Source of the DNA: JANLQX01 sp031368215
Lineage (GTDB): Bacteria > Actinomycetota > Acidimicrobiia > Acidimicrobiales > JANYDT01
Reading direction: 5' to 3'
Length of the DNA: 64,000 bases
NCBI GenBank assembly: GCA_031368215.1
Contig: JANLRD010000041.1
Span: 31,723 to 95,722, forward strand
The first letter of the stretch is position 1; the number at the start of each line of letters is the position of its first letter. Both the position numbers and the translations under genes were made by a program. Shown here piece by piece: positions 52,460 to 62,100 of this stretch. The notes under the pieces are model-generated. The model ran no database searches and was not told where the DNA came from. It worked only from the letters and a program-made list of their open reading frames with translations.

Positions 52460-52766
52460 GACGAGAACCTTCCGGTCGCCGCACCAGAGGCGGCAATTGA
52501 ACCTTTCCAGGATAGGGGCTGGCGGACCCCCTCTCGGACACGCTCGGAACTCCGGGGAAGGAACGCTCCGGAGGCGACCGTGAACGACTGTGCCGAGTCG
52601 GCCGCCCGAGCGCGCCGAAGCGTGTGGGTGCTAGCGTCTCGTGCCCTTTCCCCGGCGCAGAGCTTTCCCCTTCGGCCTGTTCGGTTTCTGCTTCGGGTCA
52701 TACGTACACCTAGTTTCCACACCTGTGGATAACGTTGTGGAGTAATCGAGGACAACGTAGGAATCC
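52460..52766. promoter_or_regulatory. rpmH-dnaA divergent intergenic region
   Basis: A 307-bp gap with no gene. Near dnaA it holds a perfect DnaA box on the minus strand, TGTGGATAA (52724-52732), plus near-matches GTTTCCACA (52713-52721) and TGTGGAGTA (52736-52744). These suit autoregulation of dnaA. The rpmH promoter must lie in the left half. Confidence 0.65.
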
Positions 52767-54197
52767 ATGGCTGATGAGGCTGCATACCCTTGGGAGGTCG
52801 TGAGCGACCGGCTTCGCCGGGCGCTCGGTGATGCCGCGTGGGGCGCGTATTTCAGCGACGCGCGTGTCCTCGTCTTCGACGATCACCGAATGGTCCTCGC
52901 TGTGGGTCACTCGTTCGTCAAGGACCGCATCGAACAGCGCTATCTCGACGCCCTCCGAGAGGCCGTCCACGCGGTCACGGAAACCTCCACGGTTGTGTCG
53001 ATCGAGGTCATGGCCAGGGCGGATCAGGCCCAACCGACCTCCTACACCGCCGATGACATCTTCCGGGCCAATGATCGAGCCGTCGTCGAACCTGCCGCGC
53101 CCGAAGGCGCAACGGCACCCTCGGCGCCAAGCGCGGAGGGCGGGCGCGATCACGGAACGATGCTCAACCCGCGCTACACGTTCGCCGACTTCGTGCAGGG
53201 AACCAACAACCGTTTCGCCTGCAACGCGGCGATGGCCGTAGCGGAGAAGCCGGCGCGGTCCTACAACCCGCTGTTCATCTACGGCGACTCGGGCCTGGGG
53301 AAAACCCACCTCCTCCAGGCGATCGGGCATTACGTCCGGGAGATGTATCCGCAGAGCCGTGTGCGCTACGTGTCCTCGGAAACCTTCGTCACGGAGTTCG
53401 TCGACGCGATCCGCACGAACACAACGAACTCGTTCAAACGTCGCTACCGCGACGACTGCGACGTCCTCCTTGTCGATGACATCCAGTTCATGGAAGGCAA
53501 GGAAGGGACCCAGGAGGAGTTCTTCCACACGTTCAACTTCCTGCACCAGTCCGGCCGCCAGATCGTCTTGTCGAGCGACCGGCCGCCCAAGTCCTTGGCC
53601 ACGTTGGAAGATCGGCTGCGCAGCCGGTTCGAGTGGGGTCTCACGACCGATGTGACGCCGCCCGACCTCGAGACACGTCTGGCGATCGTGCGCAAGAAGG
53701 CCGAACGCGAGCGCATGACCGTGCCGATCGACGTGCTCACGTTCATCGCCACCCACATCACCGACAACATCCGCGAGCTCGAAGGCGCTCTCAACCGCGT
53801 CTGTGCCTATGCCGGGCTCAATCGCGAGCCCCTCACCCTGGCGCTGGCCGAGCAAGTGCTCTCCGATCTCCTCACGGGCAACGAGCCCAGGCCGGTGACG
53901 GCCAAGGCGATCCTCGACGCCACCGCCGAGATGTTCGGTTTCGCCATCGCCGACCTGATCGGCCAGTCGCGTCGACGCCCTTTGGTCACCGCCCGGCAAG
54001 TGGGCATGTACGTCTTCCGTGAGCTCACCGATTTCAGCTATCCGATGATCGGGCGGGAGTTCGGCGGGCGGGACCACACCACCGTGATCCATGCCGTGGA
54101 GAAGATCACCGAGCAGATGAAGGAACGCCGGGCGATCTTCGACCAAGTGAACGAACTCGTGCGGGTCATCAAGACGGGCGCACAGCATCGTGGCTGA
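52767..54197 (+). CDS. dnaA: Chromosomal replication initiator protein DnaA
   Basis: A 476-residue initiator. Domain I lies at about 1-85 and a short acidic/Pro-rich domain II at 86-130. Domain III AAA+ has Walker A GDSGLGKT near 173, Walker B LLVDDIQF and sensor LSSDRPP. Domain IV helix-turn-helix has the DnaA signature FGGRDHTTVIHA. It binds DnaA boxes and melts oriC. ATG 52767. Confidence 0.97.
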   Translation: MADEAAYPWEVVSDRLRRALGDAAWGAYFSDARVLVFDDHRMVLAVGHSFVKDRIEQRYLDALREAVHAVTETSTVVSIEVMARADQAQPTSYTADDIFRANDRAVVEPAAPEGATAPSAPSAEGGRDHGTMLNPRYTFADFVQGTNNRFACNAAMAVAEKPARSYNPLFIYGDSGLGKTHLLQAIGHYVREMYPQSRVRYVSSETFVTEFVDAIRTNTTNSFKRRYRDDCDVLLVDDIQFMEGKEGTQEEFFHTFNFLHQSGRQIVLSSDRPPKSLATLEDRLRSRFEWGLTTDVTPPDLETRLAIVRKKAERERMTVPIDVLTFIATHITDNIRELEGALNRVCAYAGLNREPLTLALAEQVLSDLLTGNEPRPVTAKAILDATAEMFGFAIADLIGQSRRRPLVTARQVGMYVFRELTDFSYPMIGREFGGRDHTTVIHAVEKITEQMKERRAIFDQVNELVRVIKTGAQHRG

Positions 54198-54554
54198 AGC
54201 CCGTCAGACAGCCCTCAGATCATCGTGGACAACCCGGTGGACAACCCCCGCCCGCTGGGGATTTCGCGAATCTCTTCCACAGCGCTTCGGGTGTCCGGCG
54301 TCGGGTCCGGGGAATCTGTGGACGACCGACACGCGGCACCAACGCTGTGACCAGCGCATTCACCTGTTGTCCACAATCCACAGGACCTACAAGTCCTACA
54401 ACATTCTTCTCTCTTTCTTTTCTCTTTGTACAGGCGTGCAACACACAGCCACCAGGTCGGCAAACATGGCAGCCGCACGCCACCGAAGTCGGTATCCGAG
54501 CACGTCGTTCCGCCAACCCCCACCCCAATCTGATCCTGTCGAAGCGAGGCCGCT
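54198..54554. other. Probable chromosomal origin (oriC)
   Basis: The 357-bp dnaA-dnaN gap contains at least six DnaA-box-like 9-mers. Minus-oriented sites are CGTGGACAA (54224), GGTGGACAA (54236) and TGTGGACGA (54317). Plus-oriented sites are TCTTCCACA (54273), TTGTCCACA (54367) and CAATCCACA (54374). They are followed by an unusually A/T- and pyrimidine-rich tract at about 54387-54430 that is a good candidate unwinding element. The position matches known actinobacterial origins. Confidence 0.85.
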
Positions 54555-55646
54555 GTGAAGTTCCGTTGTGAGCGCGATGTGCTGGTCGAGGCGTTCTCGG
54601 CTGCGGCTCGAGCGGTTGCCACAAGGGCGGCCCTTCCGGTGTTGTCCGGTGTCCGGGTCGGCGTCGACGGGGCGAATCTGACCCTGGCCGGAAGTGACCT
54701 GGATCTCACGATCGAGTCGTCGGCCACGGCGCAGGGCGAGCGCGATGGTGCCGCCGTTCTGCCGGCGAAGCTGGTCGCCGACATCCTTCGGGCCCTCGAA
54801 CCGGGTGCGGTAACGGTGACGGTTGACGGTGAGAGTGCCGAGATCCGCGGGGGCCGGTCGGTGTTCTCCGTCCGTACCCTGCCGGTGGCGGAGTTCCCGC
54901 GTCTTGGCGGAGCCCAGCCGGGTGGCGTCACGATCGCCTCGTCGGCGTTGGCCGACGCCATACGTCAGGTCGTTCCGTCAGCCAGCACCGACGATTCTCG
55001 GCCGATTCTGACTGGTGTCCTGCTCACGGCCGAAGCCGGCGGGCTGCGCCTGGTGGCGACCGACTCGTACCGTCTTGCCGTCCGTGATCTCCCGGGCACC
55101 ACGGTGCTCCAGGAGGGCCAGAGCGTGCTCGTGCCGAGTCGTGCGCTGGCCGAAGTGGCTCGAGCGCTCGGGTCGGGATCCGAGGTCACGCTGCACCTGG
55201 GCGATCGGGAGGCCACGTTCGCGGTCGGCGGGGTGAGGATCACCACTCGCCTCATCGAGGGCCAGTACCCGCCGTATCGCAACCTCATTCCGGCGCAACT
55301 GCCGAACACCCTCACCGTCTCCCGGGCTGCCCTGCTCGACGCACTCCGTCGGGTGCGCCTGCTGGCCAAGGACGCCACGCCCGTGCGCCTGAAGCTCTCC
55401 GGCGAGGGCTTGGAGCTGGTGGCGATCACCCAGGACATCGGTCAGGCGAACGAGGACGTCGAAGCAACGTATGCCGGAACAGAACTCACCGTCGCGTTCA
55501 ACCCGGAGTTCTTGATGCGTGGTGTGGAGTCCGCCGAGACCGAGATGATCACGCTGCAGACGACCGATCACCAGAAGCCGGCCGTGATCCGGCCGGTCGG
55601 CAACAACGAGTATCTGTACCTGCTGATGCCCGTCCGGGTCTCCTGA
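54555..55646 (+). CDS. dnaN: DNA polymerase III beta sliding clamp
   Basis: A 363-residue clamp: MKFRCERDVLVEAF start, LPVLSGVRV, the internal ATDSYRLAVRD motif and the C-terminal LMPVRVS. It tethers the polymerase to DNA. ATG 54555 is preferred. Divergence from dnaA is separated only by oriC; both are on the plus strand. Confidence 0.97.
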   Translation: MKFRCERDVLVEAFSAAARAVATRAALPVLSGVRVGVDGANLTLAGSDLDLTIESSATAQGERDGAAVLPAKLVADILRALEPGAVTVTVDGESAEIRGGRSVFSVRTLPVAEFPRLGGAQPGGVTIASSALADAIRQVVPSASTDDSRPILTGVLLTAEAGGLRLVATDSYRLAVRDLPGTTVLQEGQSVLVPSRALAEVARALGSGSEVTLHLGDREATFAVGGVRITTRLIEGQYPPYRNLIPAQLPNTLTVSRAALLDALRRVRLLAKDATPVRLKLSGEGLELVAITQDIGQANEDVEATYAGTELTVAFNPEFLMRGVESAETEMITLQTTDHQKPAVIRPVGNNEYLYLLMPVRVS

Positions 55647-55686
55647 GCGAGCCCGGAGAGGGCCGCGGTCACGGGCGGCGGGGCGG

Positions 55687-56847
55687 ATGCGACTCGACCG
55701 AATCGAAGTACGGGGCTTTCGGAGCTACATCGAAGCCGATCTCGAACTCGCGCCCGGTTTGACGGTGCTGGTCGGCGCCAACGGCTCCGGGAAGACGAAT
55801 CTTCTCGAAGCCATGGGTTTCTTGGCCAGTCTGTCGTCATTCCGTGGCGCACCGATGGAAGCGCTGGCCCGTGTCGTCGACCAGGTGACCGATACCGCCG
55901 TGATCCGGGGGTTCGGCGAGGCGGGGTCCCGACGGCTGGAGATCGAGACCGAGATCGCGCCGGGGCGACGGAATCGGACGCTCGTCAACAAGCAGCCCCT
56001 CTCGCGGACCCGTGATCTGACCCGCACCTTCTCGGTGAGCGTGTTCAGTCCAGATGATCTGATCCTGGTAAAGGGCGGGCCGGCAGAGCGCCGGAACTAC
56101 CTCGATGAGCTCGCGGGGCGGCTCCACCCCCGCAATGAGGCGCTCCTGGCCGACTACGACCGTGTCCTGCGACAGCGCAACGCCCTGCTGAAGCAGAGCG
56201 CCGGTCGCCTTGACGCGTCCGGTGCGCTGACGCTCGACGTCTGGGATGTCAAACTCGCCTCCCTGGGCGAGCAGGTCGGCCTTGTCCGGGCCGAACTGAT
56301 CGAACAGTTGGCTCCGATGCTGGTGCGGGCCTATGCCGACATCGCCGACCGTCCGGCCCAGGTCGGGCTGCGCGTCCGTCCGTCCTGGTCAGGTGGGCTG
56401 GCAGAGGCCCTCTCGGCCGGACGCACCGAGGACGTCCGCCGCGGTGTCTCCCTGCTCGGACCGCATCGCGACGATGTCGAGGCCACCATCGAGGGACGCC
56501 CATCGAGGACCCACGCGTCCCAAGGTGAGCAGCGGACGCTGTCGCTGTCCATGCGCCTAGCAGGGCATCGCCTGGCCGCCGATGTGCTCGAATCGACCCC
56601 GCTTCTGCTGCTCGACGACGTCTTCTCCGAACTCGACCCGGTCCGCAGCGACGCTCTCATCCGGCACCTTCCAGCTGGTCAGGCAGTGCTCGCGACTGCG
56701 GGAGCCCTTCCAGGGGCGGCGCAGGTCGAACGCATGGTGCATGTCCGGCGTAGCGATCGTGGCGGGTCGGTGCTCCTTGGGGAAAACCCTGTGGAAACTG
56801 TGGATAGCAAGCGCGCTGATCTTCTCATGAGCCGACTCGAGGGCTGA
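55687..56847 (+). CDS. recF: DNA replication and repair protein RecF
   Basis: A 386-residue SMC-like ATPase with Walker A GANGSGKTN at 30-38, signature SQGEQRTLSLSMRLA, and Walker B LLLLDDVFSELD. It loads RecA at gaps with RecO/RecR. It lies 40 bp after dnaN and 1 bp before the DciA gene. Confidence 0.96.
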   Translation: MRLDRIEVRGFRSYIEADLELAPGLTVLVGANGSGKTNLLEAMGFLASLSSFRGAPMEALARVVDQVTDTAVIRGFGEAGSRRLEIETEIAPGRRNRTLVNKQPLSRTRDLTRTFSVSVFSPDDLILVKGGPAERRNYLDELAGRLHPRNEALLADYDRVLRQRNALLKQSAGRLDASGALTLDVWDVKLASLGEQVGLVRAELIEQLAPMLVRAYADIADRPAQVGLRVRPSWSGGLAEALSAGRTEDVRRGVSLLGPHRDDVEATIEGRPSRTHASQGEQRTLSLSMRLAGHRLAADVLESTPLLLLDDVFSELDPVRSDALIRHLPAGQAVLATAGALPGAAQVERMVHVRRSDRGGSVLLGENPVETVDSKRADLLMSRLEG

Positions 56848-56848
56848 G

Positions 56849-57229
56849 ATGGCCGACCGTTTTCCCCGGCGCAAAGGAGGCGACCCCCTCAGTCCCCTGC
56901 CGGCGGGCATCCGTTCGGTCGGGTCGTCGCTGGGCGACGTCGCGAACCGCCTCGGACTTGCCGCTCCGGGCACGCTGCATCAGATCTTCTCCCAGTGGGC
57001 CGAGCTGGTAGGCGAGCCCCTCGCCACCCACGTGCAGCCGACGTCGATGCGCGACGGGGTGCTTCGGCTCCGTGCCGACGAATCGGCCTGGGCGGCGCAG
57101 GTCGGCTACCTCGGGACCGAGCTGGTGACCCGAATCAATGACCGCCTGGGCACGGTGGTGGTCGTCGAACTGGCCGTGTCGGTGCGCGGCGTCCGGCCCT
57201 CGACGCGCACCCGACGACCGGGTTCCTAG
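56849..57229 (+). CDS. DciA-type helicase operator (DUF721)
   Basis: A 126-residue DUF721 protein: GDVANRLGLAA, QIFSQWAELVG, and LRLRADESAWAAQVGYL near the end. DciA acts with DnaB in place of DnaC/DnaI for helicase loading in most bacteria; the DnaB gene is at 14349. It occupies the Rv0004 position between recF and gyrB. Confidence 0.9.
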   Translation: MADRFPRRKGGDPLSPLPAGIRSVGSSLGDVANRLGLAAPGTLHQIFSQWAELVGEPLATHVQPTSMRDGVLRLRADESAWAAQVGYLGTELVTRINDRLGTVVVVELAVSVRGVRPSTRTRRPGS

Positions 57230-57487
57230 GCCGCGTCGCGATCGTCGCACTCGGCGCGATCGGCCCCTCCGCGTGCGCTCCCAACGTCCGTCGGAAATCC
57301 CCGGAAAGGGCGGGATTCAGCCGGTTCTGTCGTACCCCCTCTGGTAGGATCACAAGGCTGAAATTCCCAGTATTTCCGGGGTTGTACCGGCGTTGGTGAC
57401 CGATGGGTCCGCCATCGCGGAACGCTCTCCCTGACCGGTCGCCGGCTATCCAGGCACCGCCCGCCACACCTGATTTCGAGGACGTTG

Positions 57488-59452
57488 ATGACTGCAGAAA
57501 ACACCAAGGGTTCGTCGGACTACGGGGCCAAGGACATCACGATCCTCGAGGGCCTCGAACACGTCCGCAAGCGGCCCGGTATGTACATCGGTTCGACCGG
57601 GATCACCGGTCTCCACCACCTCGTGTGGGAGGTCGTCGACAACTCCGTCGACGAAGCGATGGCCGGTTACGCGACCCGTATTGACATCACGCTCACCGCC
57701 GACGGCGGTTGCCGGGTCGAGGACAACGGACGGGGCATTCCCGTCGACGCCCATCCCGATCCGAAGATGGAGGGTCGGTCGGCTGCCGAAATCGTGCTCT
57801 CAGTCCTCAATGCAGGCGGCAAGTTCGGCGGTGAGGGCTACAAAGTCTCCGGTGGGCTCCATGGTGTCGGTGTCTCGGTGGTCAACGCCTTGTCGGCGAG
57901 GCTCCACGCGGTGATCGACAAGGGCGGGAACCGCTACGAGGTGGAGTTCCACAACGGCGGTCAGCTCAAGAGCAAGCTCACCGAGGTCGGCAAGGCCCCG
58001 CGTGGTCGCACAGGCACCGCAGTCACGTTCTGGCCCGACCCGACCATCTTCGAGACCACCGACTTCCGGGCAGAAACGCTCCTCGAACGGTTCCGGATGA
58101 TGGCGTTTCTCAATGCCGGCCTCGAGATCCGATTCACCGACGAGCGGCCCGATCACGACCGCGAGGGCGGTGGCAAGCCCGAACAGCATGTCTACCGCTA
58201 CACCGACGGGTTGAAAGACTTCGTGAAACACCTGAATGCCTCGAAGGAACCACTGTTCTCGAAGGTGCCGGCCTTCAAGGTCGTCGACGAAGACGGCGTT
58301 GGCGAGGCCGAGGTCGCGATGCAGTGGAACACCGGGTACTACGAGGGCCTCCACGGCTTCGCCAACGGCATTGCCACCATCGAAGGCGGAACGCACATGG
58401 AGGGCTTCAAATCCGCCCTCACCGCCGTGGTCAACAAATACGGCCGGGAGAAGGGCGGGATCAAGGAGAAGGACGAGAACCTCGCCGGAGAGGACATCCG
58501 CGAAGGTCTTACCGCCATCATCAGCGTGAAGTTGCGCGACCCACAGTTCGAGGGACAGACCAAGGGCAAGCTGGGCAACACGAGCATGAAGACGCTCGTG
58601 CAGAAGGCCACCAACGACCGCCTCGCCGAATGGTTCGAGGAGAACCCGGCAGAGGCCAACCGCGTCATCAAGAAGGCCCAACAGGCCCAGGTTGCGCGCG
58701 TCGCCGCTCGCAAGGCCCGCGACGTCGCGCGCAAGTCGGCCACCTTCGGCGGCGGACTCCCCGGCAAACTCAAGGACTGCTCGTCGAAGAACCCAGCTGA
58801 GTCCGAGCTGTTCATCGTGGAGGGCGATTCGGCTCTCGGGTCGGCGGCCGATGCCCGTGATCCGAAGACCCAGGCGATCCTGCCGATCCGCGGCAAGATC
58901 TTGAACGTCGAGCGGGCCCGGGCCGACAAGATGATGAAGAACACCGAGGTCCAGGCGCTGATCACGGCGATCGGCGGTGGCGTCGGCGAGGAGTTCGATG
59001 CATCGAAGTGCCGCTATCACAAGGTCATCGCGCTCTGCGACGCCGACGTCGACGGGGCCCACATCCGGACGCTCCTGCTCACGTTCTTCTACCGGCAGAT
59101 GAAGCCAATGGTCGAGGCCGGCTACTGCTACATCGCCCAGCCTCCGCTCTATTCGGTGGTCGTCGGCAAGGAGAAGCAGTACCTCAAGGACGACGTGGCG
59201 AAGAATGCCTTCGTCGCCGCGAGCCCGAACAAGAAGTTCGAGTTCAACCGCCTGAAAGGCCTCGGCGAGATGGATGCCGACGAGCTCGGCGACACGACGA
59301 TGGACACCACCAAGCGCACCCTGCTGCGGGTCACCGTCGAACAGGCCGCTATCGCCGACGAGGTGATGAGCGTCCTCATGGGAGAAGACGTCGAGGCCCG
59401 CAAGCAGTTCATCGTGCAGAACGCCGGCGACGTCCGCTTCCTCGACATCTGA
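57488..59452 (+). CDS. gyrB: DNA gyrase subunit B
   Basis: A 654-residue ATPase subunit: GHKL ATP site (EVVDNSVDEA, DNGRGIPV, GLHGVGVS), transducer domain and TOPRIM with EGDSALGSA and DADVDGAHI. It ends in the standard GLGEMDADELG region. No intein. ATG 57488 follows a TTG codon at 57485. Works with GyrA to introduce negative supercoils. Confidence 0.97.
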   Translation: MTAENTKGSSDYGAKDITILEGLEHVRKRPGMYIGSTGITGLHHLVWEVVDNSVDEAMAGYATRIDITLTADGGCRVEDNGRGIPVDAHPDPKMEGRSAAEIVLSVLNAGGKFGGEGYKVSGGLHGVGVSVVNALSARLHAVIDKGGNRYEVEFHNGGQLKSKLTEVGKAPRGRTGTAVTFWPDPTIFETTDFRAETLLERFRMMAFLNAGLEIRFTDERPDHDREGGGKPEQHVYRYTDGLKDFVKHLNASKEPLFSKVPAFKVVDEDGVGEAEVAMQWNTGYYEGLHGFANGIATIEGGTHMEGFKSALTAVVNKYGREKGGIKEKDENLAGEDIREGLTAIISVKLRDPQFEGQTKGKLGNTSMKTLVQKATNDRLAEWFEENPAEANRVIKKAQQAQVARVAARKARDVARKSATFGGGLPGKLKDCSSKNPAESELFIVEGDSALGSAADARDPKTQAILPIRGKILNVERARADKMMKNTEVQALITAIGGGVGEEFDASKCRYHKVIALCDADVDGAHIRTLLLTFFYRQMKPMVEAGYCYIAQPPLYSVVVGKEKQYLKDDVAKNAFVAASPNKKFEFNRLKGLGEMDADELGDTTMDTTKRTLLRVTVEQAAIADEVMSVLMGEDVEARKQFIVQNAGDVRFLDI

Positions 59453-59557
59453 TCCGGCTGTGACTTCGTCCGTTCGTGCTGTGGTGAGGGACCTGTCCCG
59501 ACGTTGCACCGCCACGAGTATGTGTACCCCCGTTCGTTCAACTGAGGATTCCCTGGC

Positions 59558-62005
59558 ATGACCAACATCGAACCCCCGCTCGACTTCGACAACATCGAAC
59601 CCGTCGAGATCCAAGAGGAGATGGAGCGATCCTTCCTCGACTATGCGATGTCGGTGATCGTGTCGCGGGCGCTGCCCGATGTGCGCGATGGCCTCAAGCC
59701 GGTGCACCGCCGCATCCTGTGGTCGATGTTCGACTCGGGGTTCCGTCCCGACCGGGCCCACGTGAAATGCGCCAAGGTTGTCGGCGACGTCATCGGCAAC
59801 TACCACCCCCACGGTGACACTGCGGCCTACGACGCCCTCGTCCGCATGGCCCAGTCGTTCTCGCTGCGTCATCCACTCATCGACGGTCATGGCAACTTCG
59901 GCTCGCCGGATGCGTCGGCCGCCGCGTATCGCTACACCGAAGCTCGACTTGCCCCGTTGGCGATGCAGATGCTCGCCGACATCGACGAGGGCACGGTCGA
60001 CTTCACCACCAACTTCTCCGGTGATCGGGAGGAGCCTTCGGTTCTGCCGGCGCGCTTCCCCAACCTTCTCGTCAACGGTTCCACCGGCATCGCCGTCGGC
60101 ATGGCCACGAACATCCCGCCGCACAACCTCGGCGAGGTGATCGACGCCACCACGTTCCTCATCGATCACCCCGATGCAACTGTCGAACAGCTGATGGGCT
60201 TCGTGAAGGGCCCCGACTTCCCGACCGGTGCGCTGATCCTCGGGCGCTCAGGGATCATGGACGCCTATCGGACCGGCAAGGGTGCGATCCGGATGCGGGC
60301 CGTCGCCGAGATCGAGGAGCTCAAGGGCGGTCGTGAGCAGATCGTCGTCACGGAGCTCCCGTATCAGGCCAGTCCCGACGGCATCTTGAAGCGCGTTGGT
60401 GAACTGGTCGACTCTGGCGAGCTGGTCGGCATCTCCAACGCCACCGACGAATCGGCCAAGGGCAAGACGCGCCTGGTTATCGAGCTCAAGCGCGACGCCA
60501 ACTCCAACGTCGTGCTCAACAACTTGTTCAAGTACACCGCTCTGCAGTCCACCTTCAGCATGAACACCGTCGCGCTCGTCGACGGGGTTCCCCGTTCGCT
60601 GAACCTGTTGCAGGTCCTCACGCACTACGTGGCCCACCAGGTCGACGTGATCACCCGCCGCTCCGAGCATCGCCTGAAGAAGGCGCGCGACCGCGCCCAC
60701 ATCGTCGAAGGCCTACTCAAGGCCCTCGACATGATCGACCTGATTATCCAAGCGATCCGCACCGCCGAAGATCGTGCCGGTGCGCGTCAGGCGCTCATGG
60801 CCACGCCGTTCGACTTCTCCGAGATCCAGGCGAACTACATCCTCGACATGCAGCTTGGTCGGCTCACCCGGTTGGGGCGCTCCGAGCTGGAGACGGAGAT
60901 GCTCGAGCTCCGCGAACGCATCTCTGGGCTCGAAGCGATCCTCGGTGACGAAGCGGTTTTGCGCACGGTCATCAAGTCCGAAATGGGCGCCGTGCGCGAA
61001 CAGTTCGCCACGCCGCGCAAGTCGATCATCACGTTCGATCCGGGTGACCTCAGCCTCGAAGACCTGATCGAGGACCTCGAGATCGTCATCACGTTCTCGA
61101 AGGTTGGCTACATCAAGGCCATGCCGGCCGACACGTTCCGCACGCAGGGTCGTGGCGGGCGTGGCATCCAAGGTGCGAAGGTCCGCGATGAGGACTACGT
61201 CACCGACATCATCTCGACCAGCGCGCACGCATACCTGCTGTTCTTCTCCACCCGTGGTCGCGTGTACCGCCTCAAGGCACACGAGATCCCCATGAAGGAC
61301 CGTGCTGCTCGCGGCACGGCGATCGTGAACCTTCTTCCGCTTGCACCGAACGAAAAGATCCAGGCGATCATCGATACGCGCACGTATGAAGATCACCGCT
61401 ACCTGTTCTTCTGCACGAAGCTCGGCCAGGTGAAGAAGACGCTGATGAGTGAATACGACTCTTCGCTCCGCGCCGGGATCATCGCCCTGAACCTCAGGGA
61501 CGACGACGAACTCGTCCGGGTCATTCAGACGAGCGGCAGCGATCACATCCTGATGGTGTCCAAGCTCGGCATGGGGATCCGGTTCTCCGAGGAAGACGTG
61601 CGTCCGATGGGCCGGGCAGCCGCCGGAGTCCGCGGGATGAAGCTCAAGCCGAACGACATCGTCGTGAGCTGTGACTCGGTCTCCGACGCCACCGACATCT
61701 TGCTGATCACCAATCAGGGCTTCGGCAAGCGCACGAAGGTGGAGCGCTTCTCGGTGCAGGGTCGAGGTGGACAGGGCGTCATCTCCTACAAGCTTCCGGT
61801 CAAGAAGGGCCACCTTGCGGCGGCGTTCGTGGTCGAGATCGACGACGAGATCATCCTGATCTCCGACGGTGGGGTCACCAACCGTCAGACGGTCCGTGAG
61901 ATCAGCTCGCAGAGCCGCGAGGGAACCGGCGTACGGGTCATGGCGCTCGACGCCGGCCAGCAGGTCGCGGCTGTCGCGAAGGTGCTGCAGGCCGACACGG
62001 AGTGA
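59558..62005 (+). CDS. gyrA: DNA gyrase subunit A
   Basis: The 815-residue cleavage subunit has ALPDVRDGLKPVHRR, the quinolone-determining region around GDVIGNYHPHGDTAAYDAL and the catalytic tyrosine in AAAYRYTEARL. The C-terminal beta-pinwheel carries the GyrA-box-like QGRGGRG and QGRGGQG. At the site where E. coli has Ser83 the sequence reads HGDTAAYDA, so Ala precedes the usual position; resistance cannot be judged from this alone. No intein. Confidence 0.97.
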   Translation: MTNIEPPLDFDNIEPVEIQEEMERSFLDYAMSVIVSRALPDVRDGLKPVHRRILWSMFDSGFRPDRAHVKCAKVVGDVIGNYHPHGDTAAYDALVRMAQSFSLRHPLIDGHGNFGSPDASAAAYRYTEARLAPLAMQMLADIDEGTVDFTTNFSGDREEPSVLPARFPNLLVNGSTGIAVGMATNIPPHNLGEVIDATTFLIDHPDATVEQLMGFVKGPDFPTGALILGRSGIMDAYRTGKGAIRMRAVAEIEELKGGREQIVVTELPYQASPDGILKRVGELVDSGELVGISNATDESAKGKTRLVIELKRDANSNVVLNNLFKYTALQSTFSMNTVALVDGVPRSLNLLQVLTHYVAHQVDVITRRSEHRLKKARDRAHIVEGLLKALDMIDLIIQAIRTAEDRAGARQALMATPFDFSEIQANYILDMQLGRLTRLGRSELETEMLELRERISGLEAILGDEAVLRTVIKSEMGAVREQFATPRKSIITFDPGDLSLEDLIEDLEIVITFSKVGYIKAMPADTFRTQGRGGRGIQGAKVRDEDYVTDIISTSAHAYLLFFSTRGRVYRLKAHEIPMKDRAARGTAIVNLLPLAPNEKIQAIIDTRTYEDHRYLFFCTKLGQVKKTLMSEYDSSLRAGIIALNLRDDDELVRVIQTSGSDHILMVSKLGMGIRFSEEDVRPMGRAAAGVRGMKLKPNDIVVSCDSVSDATDILLITNQGFGKRTKVERFSVQGRGGQGVISYKLPVKKGHLAAAFVVEIDDEIILISDGGVTNRQTVREISSQSREGTGVRVMALDAGQQVAAVAKVLQADTE

Positions 62006-62100
62006 CGCGAGTGGTAGGTGCGGCCGCTTCGCCGCCCGCACGTTGCGCCCGCACGTTGCGAACGCTACGTCCCGTTCAACGACTCCTACGGTGATCTCCT

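Noticed and set aside
57800..60169. A 789-codon minus-strand open frame opposite gyrB and gyrA
   Set aside because: Antisense shadow of two certain genes; no motif.
57488..62005. GyrA/GyrB inteins
   Set aside because: Both proteins have standard lengths and uninterrupted motifs.
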